Assembly (NCBI GenBank): GCA_018434685.1
Contig: JAHDOV010000003.1
Location: 216,302-280,301, forward strand
Direction of reading: 5' to 3'
From: Deltaproteobacteria bacterium
GTDB lineage: Bacteria; Desulfobacterota; Desulfomonilia; UBA1062
Length of the DNA: 64,000 bases
The translations under genes were made by a program, and so were the position numbers. The notes under the pieces were generated by a model. It made no database searches, was not told where the DNA came from, and saw only the letters and a program-made list of their open reading frames with translations. Position 1 is the stretch's first letter; the number at the start of each line of letters is the position of its first letter. Positions 56,552 to 64,000 of this stretch are shown here, piece by piece.

Positions 56552-58417
56552 TTATGAAGCGAAGCTCTCCTGGGCAATTTCGATCATGGAGAGGTCCTCG
56601 CTCTTTATGGATCTGATGGTCCCCTCGATCTCCGGCAGCACGTGTTTGATGAAATATCGAGCTGCCTTGACCTTGCCGTCGTAGAAGGCGGCATCCTTGT
56701 TTTCCTTGATGAGCCGGGTCAATCCCGCCGGGTCGTCAAGGCTGACGGCCTTGGTGCTGCAGAGCGCCGAGAGCTTTTCCTGGGCAACGCCTGCCTGCCA
56801 GAGCAGCAGCCATGCCGAGATAATCTTGCCCATCATCATGAGGAACGGGTAGGCATTGCCCACCGGGACGAGGAATTTGCCGGCCTTTGCGCAGGAACCG
56901 AAGAAGAGCCCCATCTCTGCCAGGGCGTTGATGCCGCCCTGCATGTCGTCAGCGAGACCCTTGAGTGCCGGATTATCCTTGTATCGCGCGACGGTAGCGT
57001 TCATCTCGCCGAGCAGATACATGAAGTAGGTGCCCTTTTTCATGCCGAGCTTGCGGCCCACGAGGTCGAGTGCCTGGATGCCGTTGGTGCCTTCGTAGAT
57101 GGACGCGATCTTCTCGTCGCGCATGAATTGCTCCACCGGGTATTCGCTGCAGAACCCGTACCCGCCGTAGCACTGCATGGCCGTTTCCGTCACCTTAAAG
57201 CCGATATCCGTGCAGTAGGCCTTCACGATGGGGGTGAGGATCTCGAAGATCCCGAGCCACTTCTCCAGTTCCGCTTCGTCGGATGCGGCAGATGCCCTGT
57301 CTCCGCAGATGGTGGCATAGTACATGAGCGCGCGCATGCTCTCGACATTGGATTTCATCCACAGGAGCATGCGGCGTACGTCAGGATGCTCGATGATGGC
57401 AACCCTGGGGGCCTCGGGATTCTTGAAATCCATGAGGGACGAGCCCTGGAGACGCTCCTTGGTATACTGGAGTGCGTGGAGGTATGCTATGCTTGCGCTG
57501 GTTACGCCCTGGAGACCCGTGGCGATCCTCGCCTCGTTCATCATCTGGAACATGATCTTCATGCCCTGGCGTTCTTCACCGAGGAGCTCGGCATGGCAGC
57601 TGCCGTTGTCGCCGAAGTTGATGAGGCAGGTGGAGCTTCCATGGATGCCCATCTTTTCCTCGATCTTTGCAATCTCGAAGTCGTTGCGCTTCCCGAGTGA
57701 CCCGTCCTCATTCACCAGGAACTTGGGTACGAGAAAGATGGAGATCCCCTTGGTCCCGGCAGGATCGCCTTCGATACGGGCAAGCACGGGATGGATGATG
57801 TTCTCCGAGAGGTCCTGGTCGCCCCCGGTTATAAAGATCTTTGTCCCCTGGATCCTGAAGGTGCCGTCGCTCTGGCGGATTGCCCTGGTGCTGAGGTTGC
57901 CCACGTCGGTGCCCGCGCCCGGCTCGGTCAGGCACATGGTGCCGCCCCACTGCCCGCTTATCATCTTGGGGAGATACCGGTCTTTCTGCTCCTGACTGCC
58001 GTAGACCTCGATGAGGTGGGCCGCCCCCTCGCCGAGCCCCGGGTAGGAGACAAAGGCGAAGTTGTGCACGAACCAGTCATGCGCAGCGATCCGCATGAGG
58101 AACGGCAGGCCCTGTCCCCCGATGTCCTGGGGCAGGGACATACAGTTCCAGCCGCTCTCACAGAAGAGCTTGTAGGGCCGGTGGAAGCACTCGGGTACGT
58201 GCACCTGTCCATCGACGAGCGTGCATCCCTGCTTGTCCGATTCCTCCAGGGTGGGGAAGATCTCCTCGACGGCGAACTTCTGTGCCTCGCTCAGGATCAT
58301 CTCGAACAGATCCTGAGAGAACTCTGCATACCGCGGGAGGTTGCACAGCTCCTCCGCCTTGAGCATCTCGAAGAGTACGAACTGCTGGTCCCGTTCATCC
58401 ACGATCAGATTGGCCAT
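56552..58417 (-). CDS. Large acyl-CoA dehydrogenase with C-terminal extension (DmdC-like)
   Basis: 621 residues, about 230 more than ordinary dehydrogenases. The core has TMCLTEPGAGTDVGNLSTRA, RIQGTKIFITGGD and the catalytic glutamate in ASIYEGTNGIQALDLVGRKL; the last 180 residues are a helical domain found in very-long-chain and DmdC-type 3-methylmercaptopropionyl-CoA dehydrogenases. Other possible substrates include aryl- or branched acyl-CoA. The ATG at 58417 follows AAAAGGAGG. It is monocistronic, with its own terminator. Confidence 0.88.
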   Translation of the reverse strand: MANLIVDERDQQFVLFEMLKAEELCNLPRYAEFSQDLFEMILSEAQKFAVEEIFPTLEESDKQGCTLVDGQVHVPECFHRPYKLFCESGWNCMSLPQDIGGQGLPFLMRIAAHDWFVHNFAFVSYPGLGEGAAHLIEVYGSQEQKDRYLPKMISGQWGGTMCLTEPGAGTDVGNLSTRAIRQSDGTFRIQGTKIFITGGDQDLSENIIHPVLARIEGDPAGTKGISIFLVPKFLVNEDGSLGKRNDFEIAKIEEKMGIHGSSTCLINFGDNGSCHAELLGEERQGMKIMFQMMNEARIATGLQGVTSASIAYLHALQYTKERLQGSSLMDFKNPEAPRVAIIEHPDVRRMLLWMKSNVESMRALMYYATICGDRASAASDEAELEKWLGIFEILTPIVKAYCTDIGFKVTETAMQCYGGYGFCSEYPVEQFMRDEKIASIYEGTNGIQALDLVGRKLGMKKGTYFMYLLGEMNATVARYKDNPALKGLADDMQGGINALAEMGLFFGSCAKAGKFLVPVGNAYPFLMMMGKIISAWLLLWQAGVAQEKLSALCSTKAVSLDDPAGLTRLIKENKDAAFYDGKVKAARYFIKHVLPEIEGTIRSIKSEDLSMIEIAQESFAS

Positions 58418-58601
58418 CAATACCTCCTTTTGAATGAAAGATTAAGCATTCTATGGAGATGCAAGCTCCCGCCATCGAGCGAAATGAGTGTATGTCGTGC
58501 CGGAGTGCATACCCAGAACAATGGTCAGTATTGTATTACAATAATACCCTAATACGGTTTATGAACCATGATTCAGCCTGATTGTCAAGCCGATTTGTAT
58601 C

Positions 58602-59618
58602 CTACCCTGGATCCTCGGAATCGTTCAGGCGTGCAGGGCCAACAATTTTCTTGTCGATGCTGTCGAGCCTGGACAGGGCCCTGCGATTGAGGAGGACCTC
58701 TTTCCTCAGGTAGTGAACCTGAGAGGCGAGAAAGCCGAAGGAGAGTATCTGCATGCCGCCCAGGATAAAGAGGATCATCAGGGTTATCAGAGGCCTGTTG
58801 GGGTTGAGTGCCTCGGCGTAGTACAACAGGAGGATATAGGCCCCCAGGCCGAGCCCCACGAGGGTCAGGACGATGCCGATTAACCCGAAGAGGAGGCTGG
58901 GGCGTTCGAAGATCGTAAAGAGTATGTGGGACAGCGCAGTGGCCTTGAATGCGAATTTCGAGTTCCCCTTCTTCCGGGAGGTGAGCACGGCAGGGATCTC
59001 TTTCACCCGGTAGCCCATGGCGAGAACCTTGGAGAGGATCTCGAGATGGATCTCCTTGCCGTCGGAGTTGAGATCCAGGCTCGCTATGACCGCTCTCCGG
59101 TAGCACCGTACGATGCAGGTGAGCGTATGGAGCTTTTCAGGGATTGCCAGCTGGAGGATCCTGTTGCCGGCCCTGGAGATGAAGAGCCTGTCCCTGGGCA
59201 CCCCGACGGCCATGCCGCCCTCCATATAGGGACTTGCCAGGACAACATCGATATCGCCTTCTTCGTCGAGGACCGTAGACATCTCCAGCAGATATTTCGG
59301 ATCATAGGAGAGGTCGGCGTCTATGGTGGCGATGTACTCGCCCCGGGACGCCATGAGGCCGTATCTGATGGCCTTTCCCCTGCCGCCGTTCTTCCAGTAC
59401 GAGGTGACTCTCACATGGCTGTTCTGCCTGGCGATCCCGTCAAGTACGGCCAGGGTGTTATCGGTGCTGCCGTCATTCACCGGGATGATCTCAAACGGCC
59501 TGCCGTCCTGCTCCAGGACCGTGGTGATCCTCGCTATGGTCTCGGCGGCGTTCTCTTCTTCATTAAACATGGGGATAATGACGCTGAATTGCATGCCCTG
59601 CGCGGTGGTATCGTTCAA
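58602..59618 (-). CDS. Family 2 glycosyltransferase, dolichol-phosphate-mannose-synthase-like
   Basis: 338 residues. QFSVIIPMFNEEENAAETIARI, VNDGSTDNT and TIDADLSYDP (DxD-like metal site) define the GT2 domain; two C-terminal membrane helices (LLFGLIGIVLTLVGLGLGAYILLL, LITLMILFILGGMQILSFGFLASQ) anchor it. It probably transfers a sugar to a lipid carrier such as undecaprenyl phosphate. The TTG start at 59618 is chosen for its AAGGAG at 8 bases; no upstream ATG has one. Confidence 0.8.
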   Translation of the reverse strand: MNDTTAQGMQFSVIIPMFNEEENAAETIARITTVLEQDGRPFEIIPVNDGSTDNTLAVLDGIARQNSHVRVTSYWKNGGRGKAIRYGLMASRGEYIATIDADLSYDPKYLLEMSTVLDEEGDIDVVLASPYMEGGMAVGVPRDRLFISRAGNRILQLAIPEKLHTLTCIVRCYRRAVIASLDLNSDGKEIHLEILSKVLAMGYRVKEIPAVLTSRKKGNSKFAFKATALSHILFTIFERPSLLFGLIGIVLTLVGLGLGAYILLLYYAEALNPNRPLITLMILFILGGMQILSFGFLASQVHYLRKEVLLNRRALSRLDSIDKKIVGPARLNDSEDPG

Positions 59619-60133
59619 TGCCGCTGCTCCTTGCCCTGTTCGAAGGGAATATGAGATATCCGTAGATCGTATAACACTCCTTTGTCCATACAAATCGTTA
59701 TATCGGAATGATCGCCGATTCTCAATACTTGAACCGGAGAATCATCCCGGACAGGGGGATCTCCCAGGTCATGCCTCCTGGCGCCTGGGCGTTCTCAGAT
59801 CAGGGGGCTGGCCGGAAGGGATAAAAAAAGAGATCTCCCTTTTTTCAGAGGAGATCCCTTTTTTCTGTAACAGGTAGGATTTAGGCCGCTTGTAATAATG
59901 TTCGGAAGTTCTGCAAGGTGAATGCCAACACTTAAGGGATATAAGTTGATGAATATATACAGGTAACTGGGCACACACGAATGCCTGCGGGCTAAAAGGG
60001 GAAAATAAATTCCCTTTTCCTGGGAATTTGTTTTCCGGAAAGACGGGCTACGTTCCTGCAGCAGGCAAGAATCTATCAGGGCAGGACAATGAGATATATC
60101 TTGCCGGCCGCAGGAAAGAATGCCCCGCAGGGA
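59619..60133. other. Gap with two bidirectional stem-loops
   Basis: 515 bases without a gene. 59823-59864: AAAAAAAGAGATCTCC against GGAGATCCCTTTTTT. 60000-60036: GGAAAA-T-AAATTCCC against GGGAATTT-G-TTTTCC. Both end in T-runs on both strands; the second would stop cysK transcription. Confidence 0.5.
60000..60036 (-). terminator. Terminator after the cysteine synthase gene
   Basis: A 15-base-pair stem with one T-G mismatch and TTTTCCT loop; on the minus strand it ends ATTTTCCCC, about 98 bases after the stop. Symmetric enough to act in both directions. Confidence 0.6.
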
Positions 60134-61036
60134 TCAGATCAGGCTTGTGGAGAAATACCGCTCTGCCCGGTCTGCCAGGACCGTTGCGATGATCTTGTCC
60201 CGGCCGAATTTCTTTGCCATTTGGTTGCAGGCCCAGACATTGGCGCCGGATGATGTTCCCACCAGCAGACCTGCATTCCGTGCAAGGAGACGGGAGGTGA
60301 CAACGGCATCGTCATCCGTCACTTCGATGACCTCATCCACCAGGGAGGTATCGAGTACCGGCGGTATGAATCCATCCCCGATCCCCTCTATGCGGTGAAG
60401 GCCCGGTTCATGGCCGAGGAGGGCGGAGACGTTTTTCGGTTCGACCGCTACGATGATGGTATCCTTGTTCCGTTCCTTGAGGAACCTGCCTGCCCCGCCG
60501 AGTGTCCCGCCGCTGCCGAGGCCGGAGACGAAGATGTCCACATGATGCCTCAACTGGGTCCATATCTCCGGGCCGGTCGACAGGTAGTGGGTAAGGGGGT
60601 TGTTCGGGTTCTCGAACTGCTGCGGAATATAGACATTCGGCCGGGTCCTCTGGAGTTCGCGTACCGCGTTGATGGCGCCCTCGACGCTGGCCTTGGCAGG
60701 GGTGAGGATGATCTCGGCGCCCAGGGCCGTAATGATCTTTTTTCTCTCCTCGCTCATATTTTCCGGCATGGCAATGACTACATCATAGCCGAGCAGTCCC
60801 CCCACGAGGGCTATGCCGATACCGGTATTCCCCGAGGTGGGTTCTGCAATGGTGTCTCCGGGTTTGAGTTTGCCATCACGGATAGCCTCTTTGAGCATGA
60901 AGAGGGCGACCCGGTCTTTTATGCTTCCTCCCGGGTTGAGGTGTTCGGCCTTTGCAAATATGTTCGCGTCGAACACGGATTTCAGACATACAATCGGGGT
61001 ATTCCCTATCTGGTCTAGGACATTTTTCGAAAACAT
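60134..61036 (-). CDS. Cysteine synthase
   Basis: 300 residues, a fold-type II PLP enzyme that makes cysteine from O-acetylserine and sulfide. LNPGGSIKDRVA (PLP Lys), PTSGNTGIGIA, GLGSGGTLGGAGRFLKE and GTSSGAN are all intact, as in CysK. The start ATG 61036 has AGGAGAACGACG before it; longer upstream frames lack a site. Close to a stem-loop terminator. The exact acceptor (O-acetylserine or O-phosphoserine) cannot be told; serC elsewhere in the window makes phosphoserine. Confidence 0.9.
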   Translation of the reverse strand: MFSKNVLDQIGNTPIVCLKSVFDANIFAKAEHLNPGGSIKDRVALFMLKEAIRDGKLKPGDTIAEPTSGNTGIGIALVGGLLGYDVVIAMPENMSEERKKIITALGAEIILTPAKASVEGAINAVRELQRTRPNVYIPQQFENPNNPLTHYLSTGPEIWTQLRHHVDIFVSGLGSGGTLGGAGRFLKERNKDTIIVAVEPKNVSALLGHEPGLHRIEGIGDGFIPPVLDTSLVDEVIEVTDDDAVVTSRLLARNAGLLVGTSSGANVWACNQMAKKFGRDKIIATVLADRAERYFSTSLI

Positions 61037-61392
61037 CGTCGTTCTCCTGCTGTCTTTGATTAGTTCCGAGGTGTGATGATACGTTTTCGCATGGAAATAT
61101 TCCAGTTCTGATGATGCGGTGACATCATACCCTCTACTGTCCTTCTCAGTAGACAACAGGGAGAGAACTGTCAAGTAGGAAAAACCCTGCCCGGCCGGCA
61201 GGAACTGCCCTGATTAAGGGGCGCGAATGACAGGGGGTATGGATATATGTTTCATATTGCATATAAAGCACCACGTGGTGTACCCTCCATGCTCGTCACA
61301 CACGAGCAGCGTGTCGGGAGTAAACCACAGGGGCGCTGTTGTAAACGGCTTCGGCCCCCTGGCAGGGCACGGGACAGCAGGAGATGCCGGTT
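61037..61392. other. Divergent control region between cysteine synthase and methyltransferase genes
   Basis: 356 bases with no gene. CACCACGTGGTG (61269-61280) is a perfect 12-base palindrome near the middle and could be an operator for either gene. An AT-rich patch (TATGGATATATGTTTCATATTGC region, about 61240-61265) may hold a rightward promoter. Confidence 0.4.
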
Positions 61393-62043
61393 ATGGATGA
61401 TCATTCAGGCTCAAAAATGAAATTCGACAAGGTGTCCGCCGAGGAGTTCGATTCGGTGGCGAGCGAGGTCTTCAGTCCTGTCTACTCTATGATCGCAGAG
61501 CAGATTCTCGAAAGGCTTGCCATTTCCACCGGGACCTGCATCGACCTTGGCAGCGGACCGTCACACCTTGCCATAGCGCTGGCGCAGAGGTCGGATCTCA
61601 CGATCTTTGCCATGGATTTCTCACAAGAGATCACCCTTCGGGCAGCAGGTAATATTCAACAGAGCGGTATCGCTGGGCGGGTCATGCCCGTGATGGGTGA
61701 TGCCCACCACATCCCTGCCAGGGACGGTTCCATTGACCTCGTGGTGAGCAGGGGGTCGTTTTTCTTTTGGGAAGACCTCTCCGGTGCCTTGAGCGAGGTG
61801 TACCGGGTTCTGAAACCAAAGGGTGCTGCCTATATCGGGGGAGGTTTCGGCAGTGCCGGGCTGAAGGCAGAGATCTTCGACAAGATGAAGCAGAGAAACC
61901 CTGATTTTGCCAGGGATGTACAGAGGCGCTTTGGGAGAACCTCTCATGATGACGCGGAGCTGGCCCTGAAGGACGCCGGGGTAAGAGACTGGGATATCAG
62001 GGTGGACGAGAGCGGATTCTGGATCATCATCAAAAAACAGTGA
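61393..62043 (+). CDS. Class I SAM-dependent methyltransferase
   Basis: 216 residues. CIDLGSGPSHLAIAL is the SAM-binding motif I, AMDFSQEI motif II, GDAHHIPARDGSIDLVVSRGS motif post-II, and EVYRVLKPKGAAYIGGGFG the UbiE-like end. It methylates an unknown small molecule. AGGAG lies 9 bases before ATG 61393, whereas the ATG at 61384 is too close to it. Single gene, divergent from cysteine synthase. Confidence 0.85.
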   Translation: MDDHSGSKMKFDKVSAEEFDSVASEVFSPVYSMIAEQILERLAISTGTCIDLGSGPSHLAIALAQRSDLTIFAMDFSQEITLRAAGNIQQSGIAGRVMPVMGDAHHIPARDGSIDLVVSRGSFFFWEDLSGALSEVYRVLKPKGAAYIGGGFGSAGLKAEIFDKMKQRNPDFARDVQRRFGRTSHDDAELALKDAGVRDWDIRVDESGFWIIIKKQ

Positions 62044-62112
62044 CGGATGGGCCTGCGAAGGGTCGAACAGGGGCGACGGACCGGAAGGGTTCCTGTTGCC
62101 GGCCCGCGTACT

Positions 62113-62946
62113 TCATGGTGATAAGTGGTCGAGCAAGACCGCGAGGGTAGCGGTATCGATACCATAATCCCCCGGGGAGACGGAGTTCCTGGCCGTGCCG
62201 TGGTAATCGGTGCCGCCGGTGGCGAACAGACCGAGATCCCGTGCCAGGGATCTATAGAGCTTCTTCTGGGCCCTGGAGTGTTCCGGATAGAAGATCTCCA
62301 CGCCCTTGAGTCCCCCTGACACGAGGCGTTCCATCAGGAGCCTGAGTTCATGGGACTGCAGTTCCAGGGTGAATGGGTGGGCAAGGACAGGCAACCCCCC
62401 ATATTCATGAATGAGAGTCAGCGATTCCTCCCAGGTCATCTTTTCCTTGTCCACATAGGCCGGTCTGCCCTTGGCCAGGTATTGAGAAAAGGCCTCCTCA
62501 TAATTGCGCACATAGCCGCCCCTGATAAGGGCCTTGGCGATATGGGGCCTCCCAATCTGGGCATCGCGGGCTATCTCTGCCACCTCATGGGCGGTGACCG
62601 GCATCCCCAGGGCATTGAGTTTTTCTATGATCCGCGGACACCTCTTTCTCCGTGCATCCTGGATGCCCTCGAGGGCCTTTTCAAGCCCCTGAGGGTAGGA
62701 GGGAAAATAGCCGAGGATGTGCATGGTGCCGGGTTCATAGATTGCACTGATCTCTACCCCGGGTATGATGCGGATGCCGGCCTCTTCACCGGTGCGGATG
62801 GCTTCAGGGATGCCGGCAACGGTGTCGTGGTCGGTAATTGCAATGGCATCGAGTCCCCGCGCATGTGCCCAGGATACAATCTTGCCCGGGTTCAGGTCGC
62901 CATCGGATGCGCTGGTGTGGATATGAAGATCGGCACAGATTTGCAA
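62113..62946 (-). CDS. PHP-domain phosphoesterase (YciV/RNase AM-like)
   Basis: 277 residues of the polymerase-histidinol-phosphatase fold. Metal ligands lie in DLHIHTSASDG, AITDHDT, GVEIS, GRPHIAKAL, VLAHPF and GTDYHG. It resembles YciV-type enzymes that trim 5' ends of RNA or hydrolyse nucleoside 3',5'-bisphosphates. It shares a transcript with the following response regulator gene upstream of it (3-base gap). Confidence 0.85.
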   Translation of the reverse strand: MQICADLHIHTSASDGDLNPGKIVSWAHARGLDAIAITDHDTVAGIPEAIRTGEEAGIRIIPGVEISAIYEPGTMHILGYFPSYPQGLEKALEGIQDARRKRCPRIIEKLNALGMPVTAHEVAEIARDAQIGRPHIAKALIRGGYVRNYEEAFSQYLAKGRPAYVDKEKMTWEESLTLIHEYGGLPVLAHPFTLELQSHELRLLMERLVSGGLKGVEIFYPEHSRAQKKLYRSLARDLGLFATGGTDYHGTARNSVSPGDYGIDTATLAVLLDHLSP

Positions 62947-62949
62947 GAG

Positions 62950-63321
62950 TTACTCTTTCTCCGGCACGCGTGCCTCCAGTACCTGCGCTATCTTGTTTTT
63001 CAGTTCCGTAAGGTCTGACGATTTTACCACATACGCATCGGCGGCTATGGACTTGATATCCACCTTGTAGCTGCCGTATGCGCTGCAGAGGATTACCGGG
63101 AGGTTGTAGTAGGTGTTTCTGATCTCCTGAAGTACGTCGAGCCCATTGGTGGAAACCATCTTGATATCGAGCACGATCACGTCGGGTTTTTCTTCCTTGA
63201 TGCGGTCGAGAATGCCGGTTCCATCAGATGCCAAGGCCACCTCATAGCCCTCTTCTTCCAGTTCTTCCGAATACAGGAGCCTGATATGTTTCTCATCGTC
63301 AACGATAAGGACCTTTGACAT
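62950..63321 (-). CDS. Single-domain response regulator
   Basis: 123 residues, receiver only: VLIVDDEKHIRLLY, phosphoacceptor Asp in VIVLDIKMVSTNG, and the conserved Lys in AYVVKSSD. No output domain, so it works through a partner protein or phosphorelay. ATG 63321 follows AAGGAGTGGTCT. The hybrid kinase at 40856 or the HisKA-like protein at 2235 are conceivable partners, but neither is close. Confidence 0.9.
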   Translation of the reverse strand: MSKVLIVDDEKHIRLLYSEELEEEGYEVALASDGTGILDRIKEEKPDVIVLDIKMVSTNGLDVLQEIRNTYYNLPVILCSAYGSYKVDIKSIAADAYVVKSSDLTELKNKIAQVLEARVPEKE

Positions 63322-63335
63322 AGACCACTCCTTTC

Positions 63336-64000
63336 CTACTGGTTCCACCTGTCAATGAGATATGGTTTGGTTTGTTCGAATACCAGACACATATCCTCGA
63401 GGAATTCCTCTGCCTGCTGTATGGACATGCCCTCGGTCTTGTTCACGAAGGAGAGCGTCATTCCGTAGTACAGGGGGATGAGCACCTCGATGGCCTTATC
63501 TCTGTCCACGGTGATATGATAATATCCCAAGGCAAAGTCAAAGAGGATCCTTGCCCACACGGGAACAGGCATTTCAAAATGATCGATACTTAATGATGCG
63601 ACTTCTCTGATCTTCTGGAGATTCTCTGTCGAGAATATCGAACGGTACGTATCCCAGTACGTGTTGAACCCGTCTCTGAATCTCCGGTAAAGCTTTTCCT
63701 TGTCTACCTCCACCGGGGGAGGCATCTCCACCTCTCCGAGACCGAAGCCGAAAATTGCAGTGGGTTTACTCCATTTTGCAGATTGCCACTTGCCCTTGTA
63801 TTCGATCATGAGATTGAAGATGGTGCTGATCACCTGCCTGAACATGGGCCCGAGATCGGAGGCAGGGTCTTTGGGGTTGTGAACCTTGGGCCTGCCCATG
63901 AAGGCCTGACAGATGGGAACCCCCTGGTTCATGGCGATGGTCGTCATCCAGATATCGATCCCGAACTGGCTCACCTCCTCATTCCAGAGGGTGCTCTTCA
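63336..64000 (-). CDS. Glycosyltransferase, C-terminal part, 5' partial
   Basis: About 220 residues; the frame runs off the right edge, so the N-terminal nucleotide-sugar domain is missing. SQFGIDIWMTTIAMNQGVPICQAFMG and KVHNPKDPASDLGPMFRQVISTIFNLM fit the acceptor side of GT2/GT81-like retaining enzymes of the glucosyl-3-phosphoglycerate synthase kind (His of VHNPKDP as metal ligand). A helical C-terminal half (about 90-220) follows. It could make a compatible solute, but the evidence is partial. The response regulator gene follows 14 bases downstream. Confidence 0.6.
   Translation of the reverse strand, partial: KSTLWNEEVSQFGIDIWMTTIAMNQGVPICQAFMGRPKVHNPKDPASDLGPMFRQVISTIFNLMIEYKGKWQSAKWSKPTAIFGFGLGEVEMPPPVEVDKEKLYRRFRDGFNTYWDTYRSIFSTENLQKIREVASLSIDHFEMPVPVWARILFDFALGYYHITVDRDKAIEVLIPLYYGMTLSFVNKTEGMSIQQAEEFLEDMCLVFEQTKPYLIDRWNQ

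Noticed and set aside
56642-57700. 352-codon frame opposite the large acyl-CoA dehydrogenase gene
   Set aside because: Shadow of a real gene; the protein lacks any pattern beyond the mirrored codons.

Overview
The window looks like a chromosomal segment from a strictly anaerobic, Gram-negative, deltaproteobacterial-type bacterium (Desulfobacterota sense), most likely a syntrophic or sulfate-reducing fatty-acid or aromatic-acid degrader. The evidence is gene content only: an AmmeMemoRadiSam-type radical SAM enzyme, the selenocysteine elongation factor SelB, a biotin-dependent Oad-type sodium-pump decarboxylase, three acyl-CoA dehydrogenases, three AMP-forming acyl-CoA ligases, a TatT-type TRAP transporter, BamD and an LpoA-like outer-membrane-biogenesis protein, and a b/b' type F-ATP synthase. 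I cannot name a species from sequence alone. The strand is densely coded with short intergenic gaps; no insertion sequence, prophage or CRISPR array is visible.

Layout. 1-5916 (+): a tightly overlapping run (radical SAM enzyme, small protein, M18 aminopeptidase, kinase-like protein, NUDIX hydrolase, DNA polymerase I). 6065-9415: acyl-CoA dehydrogenase (-), serC, a TetR regulator. 9568-13399 (+): complete TatT-DctP-DctQ-DctM TRAP transporter. 13403-19374: SlyD-like isomerase, enoyl-CoA isomerase-like protein, a surface protein, an AsnRS-like asparagine synthetase candidate divergent from glutamine synthetase. 19450-19764: tRNA-Leu followed by a structured element that ends in a second copy of the tRNA 3' tail. 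19861-27249: CAAX protease, selB, BamD, LpoA-like protein, FYDLN zinc ribbon protein, CvpA and two small proteins. 27576-36492 (+): a complete F1Fo ATP synthase operon. 36606: tRNA-Arg. 36993-43234: small protein, acetate transporter, TetR regulator, EamA exporter, hybrid histidine kinase. 43478-47120 (-): oadG-oadA-oadB-like cluster. 47416-58417 (-): three acyl-CoA ligases, two acyl-CoA dehydrogenases and a NarL/NarX-like two-component pair. 58602-64000: glycosyltransferase, cysteine synthase, methyltransferase, PHP phosphoesterase, response regulator and the end of another glycosyltransferase.

Most notable: the ATP synthase operon carries two rotor (c) subunit genes. One is a canonical 82-residue subunit with a Na+-type site (E32, V63, E65, S66, T67). 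The other, just upstream, is a 487-residue fusion of six c-type hairpins in which only the first keeps the ion-binding glutamate; in the other five it is glutamine (Q147, Q228, Q308, Q389, Q470). This predicts a hybrid rotor with a lowered ion-to-ATP ratio. Together with the Na+-pump decarboxylase cluster it suggests a sodium-based energy economy, possibly one in which ATP hydrolysis builds a steep gradient.

Second most notable: the roughly 227-base element after tRNA-Leu, which can fold into a closed multi-branched structure and ends in a perfect 21-base copy of the tRNA 3' end including CCA. Accessory curiosities are a DctQ subunit with an N-terminal zinc ribbon, an OadB subunit with a signal peptide and lipoyl-like barrel, and several palindromic operators near lipid genes.
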